From Candidatus Celerinatantimonas neptuna (lineage in GTDB: Bacteria > Pseudomonadota > Gammaproteobacteria > Enterobacterales > Celerinatantimonadaceae), in contig OU461276.1 in assembly GCA_911810475.1 (NCBI GenBank), positions 3,845,501 to 3,909,500 of the forward strand: a stretch of 64,000 nt of DNA, read 5' to 3'. The position numbers and the translations under genes are program-made. The notes below the pieces were generated by a model, which saw only the letters and a program-made list of their open reading frames with translations, was not told the DNA's origin and made no database searches. This document shows positions 1 through 8,933 of the stretch, in pieces. Positions within the stretch are counted from its first letter, which is position 1. Each line of letters begins with the position of its first letter.

Positions 1-803
1 ACGGTGATATTTTTCAGGTTGTTCCATCCCGGGGGTTTTATCTTGATTGCCCACAACCGCTAGCCGCTTACAGGGAACTCAAAAAAACCAACCCCAGCCC
101 TTATATGTTTTATCTTCATGATCCAAAATTTTCTATTTTTGGGGCATCTCCAGAAAGCGCTATTAAATATACGCCGGAAAATCGCCAGGTTGAAATCTAC
201 CCTATCGCCGGAACCCGAAAACGAGGTTTTAATTCCGATGGAAGTATCAATTTGGACCTAGATGGCCGCTTAGAATTAGAACTACGCTTAGACAAAAAAG
301 AAATAGCCGAACATCTAATGCTTGTTGATTTAGCTCGTAACGATGTTGCCAGAATTAGTGAACCGGGAACCCGTCACGTTTCAGATCTTCTCAAAGTCGA
401 TCGATACAGCCACGTTATGCATCTAGTCTCCAGGGTTATTGGCACGCTGCGCCACGACTTAGATGCGCTCAATGCCTATCAGGCCAGTATGAATATGGGC
501 ACGTTAACCGGAGCCCCGAAAATCAGTGCAGCCCAATTACTTCGAAAACACGAAGGGAAACGCCGAGGAAGTTATGGCGGAGCAATTGGTTATCTCACAG
601 GCAATGGAACCATGGATACCTGCATACTAATCCGCTCAGCTTTTGTCAGAAATGATGTAGCCCAGGTCCAGGCCGGTGGTGGCGTCGTTTTTGATTCAAT
701 CCCTCAGGCAGAAGCCGATGAAAGCCGAAACAAAGCCGCAGCCGTTCTTAATGCGATTGCCCTTGCTCACGGTTCAACACTTGCGGAGGTCTCTCGTGGC
801 TAA
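1..803 (+). CDS. trpE: Anthranilate synthase component I, 3' part
   Basis: The chorismate-binding catalytic subunit of anthranilate synthase, converting chorismate plus ammonia to anthranilate in the first step of tryptophan synthesis. The reading frame is already open at base 3 ([12 protein letters not shown]...), so the gene is cut by the window start and only about the last 267 codons are present. Family motifs visible are NPSPYMFYL, the PIAGTRKRG segment, [23 protein letters not shown], the active-site stretch [13 protein letters not shown] and GGAIGYL, with the terminal [14 protein letters not shown] block. The stop at 801-803 overlaps the GTG start of trpG by 8 bases, which suggests translational coupling of the two subunits. 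The leader peptide and attenuator expected upstream lie outside the window. Confidence 0.97.
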   Translation, partial: GDIFQVVPSRGFYLDCPQPLAAYRELKKTNPSPYMFYLHDPKFSIFGASPESAIKYTPENRQVEIYPIAGTRKRGFNSDGSINLDLDGRLELELRLDKKEIAEHLMLVDLARNDVARISEPGTRHVSDLLKVDRYSHVMHLVSRVIGTLRHDLDALNAYQASMNMGTLTGAPKISAAQLLRKHEGKRRGSYGGAIGYLTGNGTMDTCILIRSAFVRNDVAQVQAGGGVVFDSIPQAEADESRNKAAAVLNAIALAHGSTLAEVSRG

Positions 804-1401
804 AACTATTTTTTTACTCGATAATTTCGATTCATTTACTTATAACTTAGTTGATCAGTTCCGTTCAATGGGATATCCGGTCCGAATTTATCGGAATAAT
901 CTTAGCGCTCAGGCGATTAAGTCACAATTAGATGCAGCTGAGGATCCCGTTTTAGTTCTCTCTCCTGGTCCGGGAAATCCAAGCCAGGCAGGATGCATGC
1001 TTGAACTCATCGGACAATGTAAAGGTGAAATTCCAATCATAGGCATCTGCCTGGGGCAACAGGCTATCGTCGAATATTATGGAGGGAAAGTAGGCAGAGC
1101 CAGTGAAACCGTACATGGCAAAGCATCTCTGGTGGAACATCAAGGTAACCGGATGTTTGAAAATCTGTCGAACCCTCTGCCTGTCGCCCGTTATCACTCC
1201 TTAGTCGCAACACAAGTTCCTCATAATCTGGAAGTTGTCGCAAATTATAAAGAAATGCCAATGGCTGTTCTTAATGAAGCAGATCGGGTGATCGGGTTTC
1301 AATTTCATCCCGAATCCGTTTTAACAAGCCAGGGTGAACAACTCTTACAACAGACATTAGAATGGGTCAGTGGCCAGCTGGAGGGACATGAATATGAATG
1401 A
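796..1401 (+). CDS. trpG: Anthranilate synthase component II (glutamine amidotransferase)
   Basis: Class I glutamine amidotransferase subunit (201 aa) that feeds ammonia from glutamine to TrpE. The triad is visible: nucleophile Cys85 in GICLGQQA, and His171 and Glu173 in FQFHPES. The oxyanion-region [11 protein letters not shown] is also present. I chose the GTG at 796, preceded by GGAGG at 785-789 with a 6-base spacer. The longer open frame from 676 would only add residues read out of frame through trpE. The protein then starts [21 protein letters not shown], matching the family N-terminus. TrpG is a separate protein, unlike the TrpGD fusion of E. coli and close relatives, which fits a Vibrio-like operon plan. 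The stop overlaps the trpD start. Confidence 0.96.
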   Translation: MAKTIFLLDNFDSFTYNLVDQFRSMGYPVRIYRNNLSAQAIKSQLDAAEDPVLVLSPGPGNPSQAGCMLELIGQCKGEIPIIGICLGQQAIVEYYGGKVGRASETVHGKASLVEHQGNRMFENLSNPLPVARYHSLVATQVPHNLEVVANYKEMPMAVLNEADRVIGFQFHPESVLTSQGEQLLQQTLEWVSGQLEGHEYE

Positions 1402-2398
1402 GGTTCTTGAGCAACTCTATCAGGGAAATGATCTCACTCTGGCTCAAAGCCAGCAATTATTCGATCAAATAGTAAAAGGTCAACTCGACCCTATTGTGCT
1501 CTCGTCTTTTCTGACTGCATTAAAAATTAAAGGGGAAACACCGACTGAAATCGCTGGTGCTGCACAAGCATTATTGGAAAATGCAGCCCCATTTCCTACA
1601 CCTGACTATGAATTTGCCGATATTGTTGGAACAGGTGGCGATGGGTATAACACGATCAATATTTCAACTACAGCTGCTTTTGTAACAGCCAGCCTAGGAA
1701 TTAAGATCGCCAAACACGGTAACCGTAGTGTTTCTAGTAAATCCGGCTCATCCGACCTGCTTGCTGCGATGGGGATCAATATTGAGATGTCCCCACAAAC
1801 AGCCAGACAATGTCTCGATGATCTAAATCTGTGTTTTTTATTTGCACCTCAATACCATGCAGGAATTCGCCACGCCATGCCTGTGCGAAAAGCATTAAAG
1901 ACCAGAACCATTTTTAACGTACTCGGCCCGTTAATCAATCCGGCCCACCCAACAATGGAAATCATGGGGGTCTATGATCGAAGTCTGCTTAAGCCGATCG
2001 CCGAGACCTTCCAGCAAATGGGCATGAAAAAAGTCATGGTTGTCTATGGCGCTGGCCTTGATGAAGTCGCAATTCACGGCCCAACAGATATCGCCCATGT
2101 AAATGAAAACTCTATAGACTATTATCAGCTTACTCCTGAGGATTTTGGTATTACTCAAGCTGATATCAATGATCTCAAAGGCGGAACTCCAGAGCAAAAC
2201 CGAACCATCACAGAGCAGCTACTACAAGGTGTTGGCTCTTTTGCCCATCTTAATGCAGTTGCTGCAAATGCTGCTCTGCTCCTGCTATTAGCAGGAAAAA
2301 CCGATAATATAGCAACGGGTCTGCAAATGGCCATCGATGAAATGAAGTCGAAACGACCATTGAACTTAGCCCGTCAACTCGCGGAGAAAAGCCAGTGA
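1394..2398 (+). CDS. trpD: Anthranilate phosphoribosyltransferase
   Basis: Transfers phosphoribosyl from PRPP to anthranilate, the second dedicated tryptophan step (334 aa, normal for stand-alone TrpD). The PRPP/Mg loop GTGGDG is at residues 79-84 and the anthranilate/PRPP-binding stretch [15 protein letters not shown] at 107-121. [14 protein letters not shown] follows and is typical of the family. The start at ATG 1394 is preferred over GTG 1370 and ATG 1388 because GGAGG at 1380-1384 then has a proper spacer. It overlaps the trpG stop by 8 bases. The 3' end shares GTGA with the trpCF start, so the whole operon appears translationally coupled. Confidence 0.96.
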   Translation: MNEVLEQLYQGNDLTLAQSQQLFDQIVKGQLDPIVLSSFLTALKIKGETPTEIAGAAQALLENAAPFPTPDYEFADIVGTGGDGYNTINISTTAAFVTASLGIKIAKHGNRSVSSKSGSSDLLAAMGINIEMSPQTARQCLDDLNLCFLFAPQYHAGIRHAMPVRKALKTRTIFNVLGPLINPAHPTMEIMGVYDRSLLKPIAETFQQMGMKKVMVVYGAGLDEVAIHGPTDIAHVNENSIDYYQLTPEDFGITQADINDLKGGTPEQNRTITEQLLQGVGSFAHLNAVAANAALLLLLAGKTDNIATGLQMAIDEMKSKRPLNLARQLAEKSQ

Positions 2399-3777
2399 TT
2401 ATCAGAGAAACAGGCACTGTCTTAGATAAAATCATTGCTGATAAATTAGAGTGGGTAAAAAAACGCAAGCAACACCAACCGTTAGCTGAATTTAAGCATG
2501 AATTAGTCCCAAGTGAACGTAGTTTTATCGATGCACTTAAGCAGAATTCGACTCAATTCATACTAGAGTGTAAAAAAGCATCACCCTCAAAAGGGCTGAT
2601 TCGTGAGTCATTTGATCTGCCGGCTATCGCTGATGTCTATCGCAACCATGCAGCAGCTATTTCAGTCCTGACTGATGAAAAATATTTTCAGGGAAGCCAT
2701 ACGTTCTTGCCCATCGTTCGCTCACGCGTTCATCAACCAGTTTTATGCAAAGACTTTTTCGTTGACCCATATCAGGTTTACCTGGCTCGTTACTATCAGG
2801 CAGATGTCATATTATTAATGCTTTCTGTACTTGATGACGAGCTTTATGAAGTTTTAGCCAAGACAGCCCATTCACTCGGATTAGATGTACTAACGGAAGT
2901 AAGCAACCAGTCTGAGCTTGACCGAGCCATTGCATTAAACGCTCCAGTTATCGGCATCAATAATCGGGATTTACGAGACATGTCCATCGATTTAGGTCGC
3001 ACAGAACGTCTGGCGCCACAAATTCCTAAAGACCGGGCCATTGTCAGCGAATCAGGGATTTATACAAATCAGGATGTTCGTCGTCTCAGCCCTCTTGTAG
3101 ACGCATTTTTGATCGGCAGTTCAATTATGGAACAGGACAATATTGACATGGCCTGCCGCCAGGTGATCTTAGGTGAACATAAGGTATGCGGTTTGACTCG
3201 AGAAGACGATGCCATCGACGCTTATCAGGCAGGCGCAGTGTATGGCGGTTTCATCTTTGCCGAAAAATCGCCAAGGAACGTTTCCATCGATAGAGCCCTT
3301 GAGATAAAAAAATCAACGCCACTACGATATGTTGGCGTTTTTGTCGATGCACCTATTGATCAGATAGTGGCAACAGCAAAGCAGCTCCAACTTGCTGCCG
3401 TCCAACTCCATGGTCAGGAATCTGATGAATTTATCCAATTACTCAAAAAACAACTACCTATACGGTGTGAAATATGGAAAGCAATCGGAGTTGAAAATAA
3501 GCTACCCGTTGTGCCTCAAAATGCTGACCGACTTCTATTTGACTGCAAAGTAGGTACACAAACAGGCGGAACAGGACAAACATTCAATTGGGATCTGGTC
3601 AAAGACTTTATTAACAACGCAATGTTAGCTGGTGGACTGACCCCTCAGAACACAGCACAGGCTGCACAAATGGGGGCGATAGGTCTGGACTTCAATTCAG
3701 GCCTAGAAACAGACCCAGGACAAAAAGACCCAGATAAAATAGCTGAGGTATTCCAGATACTTCGTCACTACCAATAA
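2395..3777 (+). CDS. trpCF: Bifunctional indole-3-glycerol-phosphate synthase / phosphoribosylanthranilate isomerase
   Basis: A 460-aa fusion catalysing PRA isomerisation (C-terminal TrpF) and closure to indole-3-glycerol phosphate (N-terminal TrpC). The TrpC half, roughly residues 1-255, shows FILECKKASPSKG with catalytic lysine, SVLTDEKYFQGS, PVLCKDFFVDPYQ, GINNRDL and VSESGI. The TrpF half, roughly 260-460, shows KVCGLTREDDA with catalytic Cys, AVQLHGQE, the catalytic Asp region LLFDCKVG, LAGGLTPQN and LDFNSGLE. The start is GTG 2395 in a 4-base GTGA overlap with trpD, with GGAG at 2383-2386 as ribosome site. The fused arrangement is as in E. coli and Vibrio trpC. 28 bases separate it from trpB. 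Confidence 0.96.
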   Translation: MIIRETGTVLDKIIADKLEWVKKRKQHQPLAEFKHELVPSERSFIDALKQNSTQFILECKKASPSKGLIRESFDLPAIADVYRNHAAAISVLTDEKYFQGSHTFLPIVRSRVHQPVLCKDFFVDPYQVYLARYYQADVILLMLSVLDDELYEVLAKTAHSLGLDVLTEVSNQSELDRAIALNAPVIGINNRDLRDMSIDLGRTERLAPQIPKDRAIVSESGIYTNQDVRRLSPLVDAFLIGSSIMEQDNIDMACRQVILGEHKVCGLTREDDAIDAYQAGAVYGGFIFAEKSPRNVSIDRALEIKKSTPLRYVGVFVDAPIDQIVATAKQLQLAAVQLHGQESDEFIQLLKKQLPIRCEIWKAIGVENKLPVVPQNADRLLFDCKVGTQTGGTGQTFNWDLVKDFINNAMLAGGLTPQNTAQAAQMGAIGLDFNSGLETDPGQKDPDKIAEVFQILRHYQ

Positions 3778-3805
3778 TTTTCGGATGGTTAAATAGAGAT
3801 TTCTT

Positions 3806-4999
3806 ATGAGTAAATTAGAGCGTTATTTCGGGGAGTTTGGAGGACAATATGTTCCACAAATATTGCTTCCTGCTTTAGATCAATTAGAACAGGCATTTAT
3901 TGATGCAATTGATGACCCCGAGTTTAAAAAGGATTACCAAAAGCTACTCAATGATTATGCTGGCAGACCAACTCCCCTGACACTTTGCCAAAATCTGACT
4001 GCGGGTACAAAAAGCAAAATTTACCTAAAACGAGAAGATTTATTGCACGGAGGTGCCCATAAAACCAATCAGGTTCTAGGTCAGGCATTACTGACCAAGC
4101 GAATGGGAAAAACATCCGTCATTGCTGAAACTGGCGCAGGGCAACATGGTGTAGCAACCGCTCTGGCATGCGCATTAATGAACTTGAAATGCAAAATATA
4201 CATGGGCGCCAAAGATATGGAACGACAAAAACCCAATGTATTTCGCATGCGGCTCATGGGAGCAGAAGTCATACCTGTCAGCAGTGGCTCGGCAACGCTT
4301 AAAGATGCTTGTAATGAAGCCCTACGGGACTGGTCGGCCAGTTATCAAACTACCCACTACATGTTAGGAACTGCCGCAGGACCTCATCCTTTTCCAACAA
4401 TCGTTCGCGAATTTCAAAAAATGATCGGGGAAGAAGTTAAACAACAGATGATGGACCATGAAGGACGCAACCCTGATGCTCTCATAGCTTGTGTTGGAGG
4501 AGGCTCCAATGCAATTGGACTATTTTGTGACTTTATTCCCGACGAATCCGTTCAACTTATTGGAGTGGAACCTGCCGGCAAAGGAATTCAAACAGGTCAG
4601 CATGGCGCCCCATTAAAGCATGGCCGTGAAGGTATTTTCTTTGGAATGCGCTCATTACTTATGCAAGATCCATACGGGCAAATAGAAGAATCATATTCAA
4701 TCTCTGCAGGTCTTGATTTTCCATCTGTCGGACCACAACACGCCTACCTTAATAGTATTGGCCGTGCTGAATATGTCTCTGTGACCGATGATGAAGCTTT
4801 AGATGCTTTTGAACAATTATCTCGTCATGAAGGAATTATCCCGGCTCTGGAATCATCTCACGCATTAGCCTACGCCTTAAAATTAATTCATCAGGATCCT
4901 AATAAAGAGCAACTACTCGTCGTCAATATATCCGGACGCGGCGATAAAGATATTTTCCAGGTTGCTGACATTTTTGCTCATCGGAAGGAATACAAATGA
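3806..4999 (+). CDS. trpB: Tryptophan synthase beta chain
   Basis: PLP-dependent beta subunit (397 aa) that condenses indole with serine. The PLP lysine is Lys86 in the motif HGGAHKTNQ, and the phosphate-binding loop [10 protein letters not shown] is intact. [12 protein letters not shown] and the C-terminal SGRGDKD are also present. The N-terminus [16 protein letters not shown] is characteristic. It follows trpCF by 28 bases, and its TGA overlaps the trpA ATG (ATGA at 4996-4999), as expected for subunits made in equal amounts. Nothing is missing from the active site. Confidence 0.97.
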   Translation: MSKLERYFGEFGGQYVPQILLPALDQLEQAFIDAIDDPEFKKDYQKLLNDYAGRPTPLTLCQNLTAGTKSKIYLKREDLLHGGAHKTNQVLGQALLTKRMGKTSVIAETGAGQHGVATALACALMNLKCKIYMGAKDMERQKPNVFRMRLMGAEVIPVSSGSATLKDACNEALRDWSASYQTTHYMLGTAAGPHPFPTIVREFQKMIGEEVKQQMMDHEGRNPDALIACVGGGSNAIGLFCDFIPDESVQLIGVEPAGKGIQTGQHGAPLKHGREGIFFGMRSLLMQDPYGQIEESYSISAGLDFPSVGPQHAYLNSIGRAEYVSVTDDEALDAFEQLSRHEGIIPALESSHALAYALKLIHQDPNKEQLLVVNISGRGDKDIFQVADIFAHRKEYK

Positions 5000-5802
5000 A
5001 CCGTTATCAACAAATGTTCAAACGTCTAGAAAAAACCAATGAAGGTGCATTTGTACCATTCGTCACAGTGGGCGATCCGAACCTCGAACTATCATTAAAC
5101 GTTATTGAAGCTCTCGTTGAAGGCGGAGCTGACGCTCTCGAGCTCGGTTTCCCATTCTCGGATCCTGTCGCTGACGGGCCAACCATCCAAGAGGGCAACT
5201 TAAGATCACTAAATGCTGGAACTACACCACCTTTATGTCTTGATATCATTAAGAAAATAAGACAACGTCACCCCAACCTCCCAATCGGATTACTCCTGTA
5301 TGCTAATTTAGTTTACAGCAATGGCATTGACCATTTCTATTCAGAATTGGCTGAAGCGGGTGTCGATTCTCTATTAATTGGTGACGTTCCAACTGTCGAA
5401 GCTGAAGAATATCAACAAACAGCTAAAAAATATGGCATTGATAGTATTTTTATGGTCCCACCCGATGCAAGTGACGCAACAATTTTACAAATTGCACGAT
5501 TAGGAAGCGGCTATACTTACTTAGTCAGTCGCACAGGAACCACAGGAACTGAATCAAAAGCTGGCAAACCTGTTGGGCATTTATTAGAGCAACTGCAAGC
5601 AAATCAGGCATCCCCAGCTCTATTAGGATTCGGGATCTCCGAGCCTGAACAAGTAAAAGCAGCCATCGAAGCTGGAGCTGCCGGAGCTATTTCAGGTTCA
5701 GCTGTTGTTAAGTTAATTGAACAGAATCTGAGTGATCCTGAAAGAATGTGTGATGCGCTCCGTCAATTTACTCAGCGGATGAAAGCAGCCACTGCACGAT
5801 AA
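4996..5802 (+). CDS. trpA: Tryptophan synthase alpha chain
   Basis: TIM-barrel subunit (268 aa) that cleaves indole-3-glycerol phosphate and channels indole to TrpB. The catalytic acids fall at the same positions as in E. coli: Glu49 in [11 protein letters not shown] and Asp60 in VADGPTIQ. The phosphate-binding GFGIS and GAISGSAVV segments are present. It starts in a 4-base ATGA overlap with trpB and is the last biosynthetic gene of the operon. About 60 bases and a hairpin without a T-run separate it from yciB, so read-through into yciB and yciI is possible. Confidence 0.97.
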   Translation: MNRYQQMFKRLEKTNEGAFVPFVTVGDPNLELSLNVIEALVEGGADALELGFPFSDPVADGPTIQEGNLRSLNAGTTPPLCLDIIKKIRQRHPNLPIGLLLYANLVYSNGIDHFYSELAEAGVDSLLIGDVPTVEAEEYQQTAKKYGIDSIFMVPPDASDATILQIARLGSGYTYLVSRTGTTGTESKAGKPVGHLLEQLQANQASPALLGFGISEPEQVKAAIEAGAAGAISGSAVVKLIEQNLSDPERMCDALRQFTQRMKAATAR

Positions 5803-5830
5803 TTGATCTTTATATAAGAGACGTTATGAT

Positions 5831-5853
5831 AGGCTCTGGCACAAACAGAGCCT
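5831..5853 (+). other. Hairpin between trpA and yciB
   Basis: A perfect 8-bp inverted repeat, AGGCTCTG (5831-5838) and CAGAGCCT (5846-5853) with a 7-base loop, sits between trpA and yciB. No T-run follows on either strand, so it is not a standard intrinsic terminator. It ends 11 bases before the yciB ATG and could mark the processed 3' end of the trp message or tune yciB translation. Function is inferred. Confidence 0.5.
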
Positions 5854-5864
5854 CAGGATATTGA

Positions 5865-6416
5865 ATGAAGCAATTAATTGAATTTTTCCCACTGATTATA
5901 TTTTTTATCGTTTATAAATTATACGATATCTATTATGCAAGTGGTGCTTTAATCGCAGCAACCGGACTCATGTTGGTTGTCTACTATATTCTCTATCGAC
6001 GTGTAGAGAAAATGCACCTTATCACTTTTCTTGCTGTGGCTGTATTTGGCGGATTAACGATTGCATTACACAATGATGCATTCATTAAATGGAAAGTAAC
6101 CGTTATCTATGCCTTGTTTACAACGATTCTTCTCGTAACTCAATATGGGTTTAAAGCCCCAGTTCTTAAACGAATGTTAGGAAAAGAACTCGAACTACCA
6201 GAACGGATATGGGGGCGACTTAATCTTGCCTGGGCTATCTTTTTCGCAATTTGCGCAATAACCAACCTGTATGTTGCTTTTTTCATGAGCCAGCAAATCT
6301 GGGTTGACTTTAAAGTTTTCGGGTTGTTTGGTGCAACATTAGTCTTCACTCTTGGCTCAGTGATCTATATGTATCGTTATCTTCCCAAACAAGCCATTGA
6401 TAATAAGAAGGATTAA
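5865..6416 (+). CDS. yciB: Inner membrane septation-associated protein YciB/IspZ
   Basis: A 183-aa, very hydrophobic protein with about five transmembrane segments and the YciB family start [14 protein letters not shown] followed by YDIYYASG and [10 protein letters not shown]-type segments. Family members are inner membrane proteins linked to cell envelope synthesis and septation. The exact biochemical role is not settled. Its position just after trpA, followed within 2 bases by yciI, is the classical gammaproteobacterial trp-yci neighbourhood. A cagga element about 7 bases upstream supports the start. The identification rests on overall similarity and context, with no catalytic motif to check. 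Confidence 0.93.
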   Translation: MKQLIEFFPLIIFFIVYKLYDIYYASGALIAATGLMLVVYYILYRRVEKMHLITFLAVAVFGGLTIALHNDAFIKWKVTVIYALFTTILLVTQYGFKAPVLKRMLGKELELPERIWGRLNLAWAIFFAICAITNLYVAFFMSQQIWVDFKVFGLFGATLVFTLGSVIYMYRYLPKQAIDNKKD

Positions 6417-6418
6417 TC

Positions 6419-6715
6419 ATGTGGTACGTATTTTTTTCTCAAGATGTCGAGAATAGTTTGCAAGCTCGCATGAATGCCAGACCTGCGCATTTGAAGCGGT
6501 TACAAAAATTACGCGATGAAGGCCGACTCCTTGTTGCCGGACCAATGCCAGCAATCGACAGCCAGGATCCTGGACCCAATGGTTTTTGCGGCTCAACTGT
6601 CATTGCTGAATTTGATTCACTTGAAGAAGCTCAGGACTGGGCAGACCATGACCCATATGCTGATGCAGGGGTTTATGCTTCAACTGTTGTTAAACCGTTC
6701 AAACAAGTTTTTTAA
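6419..6715 (+). CDS. yciI: YciI-family protein
   Basis: A 98-aa ferredoxin-like alpha/beta-barrel protein of the YciI (YCII) family, with the characteristic N-terminus MWYVFF, conserved His24 (RPAHLKRL) and the C-terminal [13 protein letters not shown] block containing the acidic residues of the family pocket. The catalytic role of YciI in E. coli is not firmly established. The start lies 2 bases after the yciB stop, with aagga upstream, so the two are cotranscribed. Its stop codon (6713-6715) is only two bases before the left end of a decayed insertion sequence, so that element landed immediately downstream without damaging the gene. Confidence 0.92.
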   Translation: MWYVFFSQDVENSLQARMNARPAHLKRLQKLRDEGRLLVAGPMPAIDSQDPGPNGFCGSTVIAEFDSLEEAQDWADHDPYADAGVYASTVVKPFKQVF

Positions 6716-6782
6716 CTTGTAAACCTCCCTTAAAATAGGTGTATGCCAATTTAGCGTTCTTCCGTTTAGACTAAGAACGCTG

Positions 6783-7065
6783 ATGAAAAAATCACGCTAT
6801 ACGGAATCACTGATAGTTAAGAGCTTGAAGGAAGTTGACGCTGACCAAAAAGTATCAGATGTCTGCCGTGAATACGGCATTGCTGATACTACTTATTACA
6901 ACTGGAAGCCATATATGGTGGTATGGAAAACTCGGATATCAAGCGATTGAAAGAGCTTAAAGAGAAAAACTATCGGTTAAAACAATATATACAGATTTGA
7001 ATTTGGATCACTCCATTCTCAAAGATGTTATCGAAAAAAGCTCTAAAGCCATCGGTTCACCGTGA
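6783..7065 (+). pseudogene. Broken orfA (transposase helix-turn-helix) of the IS3-family remnant
   Basis: Translation from ATG 6783 gives MKKSRYTESLIVKSLKEV and then VSDVCREYGIADTTYYNWK, the helix-turn-helix of IS3-family OrfA (HTH_8 / transposase_8). The frame is lost just after NWK around 6910 and reopens in another frame as GGMENSDIKRLKELKEK and then DLNLDHSILKDVIEK, the leucine-zipper region of the same protein. A few bases are missing near 6990 as well. Near 7040 an A-rich run precedes the usual orfA stop/orfB start region (KALKPSVHR), after which orfB is deleted. At least two frameshifts make it inactive. Confidence 0.8.
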
Positions 7066-7066
7066 T

Positions 7067-7225
7067 CCAGAACTTACCATGATACCATTCTGAACATGTA
7101 TGTGTTTAAGACGTTGAATGGAATCCGCCAGCACCCGAATATTGAGTTGAACAAATATAACTATGAACGTCCACATGACTCTCTTGGAGATAAACACCAT
7201 AGGAATATTTAGCTCAATCACAACA
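7067..7225 (+). pseudogene. C-terminal fragment of IS3-family orfB (integrase core)
   Basis: From about 7067 the frame reads RTYHDTILNMYVFKTLNGIR and then YNYERPHDSLGD, the conserved end of the IS3-family OrfB integrase domain (usually NERPHDSLG...P.EY). The sequence joins directly to the first codons of orfB at about 7063-7067. Roughly the first two thirds of orfB, including most of the DDE catalytic residues, has therefore been removed by an internal deletion. Several differences from the family consensus (for example HPNIEL) show further decay. Confidence 0.75.
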
Positions 7226-7275
7226 ATGGAAAAACTCTAACTTTGAGTGCTAACAAATAAGGAATGTTTACAATC

Positions 7276-7680
7276 CGCATTATTGATGATGAATTAAAGA
7301 CATTGAAAGTAAAATTGATACTATCATTTCGACCTGCCCAATAATGAGTAAGAATCATGATTTGCTTATGGGTGTTGTAGGTATTGGAAAGGTAATGTCG
7401 AGAGAACTAGTGTATCTCTTTTCTGCTAAAAATTTTTCAACAGCGAAGCAAGCTACTGCATTGTTGGCCTTACGCAAAAGCTAAATGAGTCAGGTCCATC
7501 AATGGCAGAATAACATTGAATAAAATTGGCCCATCTCGATTCGGTCAAAAATATTCTTGGCCACAGTTAGCGCTGATAAAACAAAAATGCAAGCGTCAAA
7601 GGAGTTACTATGCAGAAACTGATTCAAATTTGTTTTGGCGTTATAAAACAGACAGCATACCACTGGGAATTAGCACCTAA
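7276..7680 (+). pseudogene. Degenerate IS110/IS1111-type transposase, C-terminal part
   Basis: Immediately beyond the right end of the IS3-family remnant, plus-strand translation with frame changes gives RIIDDELK, then DIESKIDTIISTCPIM, LLMGVVGIGKVMSRELV, FSTAKQATALLAL, SIRSKIFLATVSA, and a final KTKMQASKELLCRKL plus IQICFGVIK. These correspond in order to the C-terminal Transposase_20 half of IS110-family enzymes of the IS1111 type (the PGIG motif, SAKQ-AAY-GL, and KM-A--A-MRKL---CFGV). Multiple frameshifts and in-frame stops, and the absence of the N-terminal DEDD domain, make it a dead fragment. Its ends are not defined. The assignment is by recalled family motifs. Confidence 0.65.
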
Positions 7681-8466
7681 ATTAGGTTTGCGTATCTTGG
7701 ATAGATGGTATCTACAATCAATACAACGAAATCGGACGTTACACCTCAATAAAAACTACATCAATAGAGCTTCTATATAAAGGATTTTATCCGTTCAACC
7801 CATTTGAATAATGCTATAACCTGAACAATGAGATAAAGGATTATATCCTCCTATCTCCGGAAATTTAGCCTAAGAGAAATATCTTAATATTTGGGCTCCT
7901 AAGATATAAAAATCCACGAAAAAGACAATGAACAAAAACTAAATACTTACTGATGAGCCATCAAATTAAGTAAAAAAATACCAGCACATGGCGATAAATT
8001 GTTTATGGTACCAATGTGCCGGAATAGGACGGTCTCCCGCTATGACACATGACCAACATAGCTGGCCAATAGACAAACAAATAATCATAAGCTGGCGGAC
8101 ACCAGCCTTCAATGGCTAATCGAATTTTTCACACCAGTGCCGCCTGATTTAAGTGTAGGCACTATCTTGAATAATGCAACTAAGTGATAAGGAAACACCC
8201 AGAGTTGGAGTTGTATATATTAGAGCCAGTTATTCAAATAAGCACCTGAACAACCCGACAGCATGCCCTAACAGCAAGATAATTAAAGAGAGTAAAGTCA
8301 CAAAGACATTACATAAAAAAAAGGATGAACTTAAAGGATTTACAATAATATCTCGTTACTTTTCAAACAGACAGAATGAAGAGTTTCGTAAAAGAATAGT
8401 AATCTGATGAAGATAAAATAGGTGGCTTAAAATCCAGTGATTTTTCAAAAAAACTAGACTGAAAAA
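7681..8466. other. Gene-poor stretch between IS remnants and tRNA-Ser
   Basis: About 785 bases with no convincing gene. Six-frame reading shows only short frames, the longest being a 77-codon frame at 8174-8407 without a ribosome site or recognisable motif. Base composition is AT-rich and stop-rich on both strands, with the look of decayed mobile DNA continuing from the remnants to the left. I could not tie any segment to a known family. No copy of the tRNA-Ser 3' end is visible as a direct repeat, so there is no sign of a tRNA-targeted island integration. Confidence 0.5.
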
Positions 8467-8557
8467 TGGCGGAGGAGGAGAGATTCGAACTCTCGGTGGG
8501 CTACAAACCCACGCCGGTTTTCAAGACCGGTGCATTCAACCGCTCTGCCACCCCTCC
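8467..8557 (-). tRNA. serT: tRNA-Ser (anticodon UGA)
   Basis: Read on the minus strand, the 91-nt gene begins GGAGGGGTGGCAGAG, has an anticodon stem CCGGT/ACCGG around the loop CTTGAAA with anticodon TGA, and a long variable arm (cgtgggttt...acccaccg) typical of class II tRNA-Ser. The T arm is GAGAGTTCGAATCTCTC and the 3' end CTCCTCCGCCA has the CCA encoded. The acceptor pairs fully with one G-T. It decodes UCA/UCG-type serine codons and closes the IS-scarred region. Confidence 0.96.
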
Positions 8558-8570
8558 GCAGCGGGGACGA

Positions 8571-8598
8571 ATAATACTGAGTCAGATTTTAAACGCAA
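8571..8598 (-). promoter_or_regulatory. Promoter of tRNA-Ser
   Basis: On the minus strand TTGCGT (8598-8593) and TATTAT (8576-8571) are separated by 16 bases and followed by a GC-rich discriminator before the tRNA 5' end at 8557. This is the layout of growth-rate and stringently controlled stable-RNA promoters. Regulation is inferred from the discriminator only. Confidence 0.6.
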
Positions 8599-8933
8599 CT
8601 TTTTTTTCATGAAAATTGCCTTTATGTCTATTTTTTACCCTTTTTTAAAGAATAAAGACGATAGTAGGCTAAGAATTGATCATGCATTCTTCAGGTTGAG
8701 TCACAAAATCAAAATAAAGAACTTTTCCTTATTTATACGGTTCAATGCATTACTTCAACCAAATTCATCAGATTTTTCCAGATATCACATTTTATGAGTA
8801 AAACAGCCGAAATGAATCAAACCACCACCTGACTCAAACAAAACCATGTAGAACACTGTATATACTTATACATTGCCTGGAAAGAATGTATACTGAACCA
8901 TAATTGTTTAAATCCTCAGAGTGGAGTAACTCT
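8599..8933. other. Intergenic region upstream of yccA
   Basis: About 335 bases, AT-rich, between the tRNA-Ser promoter and yccA. A 62-codon frame at 8609-8797 has no ribosome site and no recognisable motif and is not called. A TATACT at 8889-8894 is a candidate -10 for yccA, with no good -35 at 17 bp. GGAG at 8923-8926 is the yccA ribosome-binding site. Confidence 0.4.

Larger units (their letters stand above)
6718..7272 (+). mobile_element. Internally deleted IS3-family (IS407-group-like) remnant
   Basis: A 555-bp element with both ends still recognisable. The left end reads TGTAAACCTCCCTTA (6718-6732) and the right end, read on the minus strand from 7272, reads TGTAAACATTCCTTA, matching at 13 of 15 positions. 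Between them lie a frameshifted orfA (from 6783), the first codons of orfB, and, after a deletion of most of orfB, its C-terminal end with ERPHDSLGD. A hairpin GCGTTCTT/AAGAACGC (6754-6761, 6773-6780) sits before orfA. No clear flanking target duplication is seen. The copy cannot encode an active transposase. Family assignment comes from recalled protein motifs, not from a search. Confidence 0.85.

Noticed and set aside
8174-8407. 77-codon frame after the IS remnants
   Set aside because: No ribosome site, no motif, lies in decayed DNA. Left unannotated as a gene.
8467-8557. tRNA-Ser as an integration site of a genomic island
   Set aside because: No direct repeat of the tRNA 3' end and no integrase gene is visible in the neighbouring remnant region.
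8609-8797. 62-codon frame upstream of yccA
   Set aside because: AT-rich, no ribosome site, no recognisable family.
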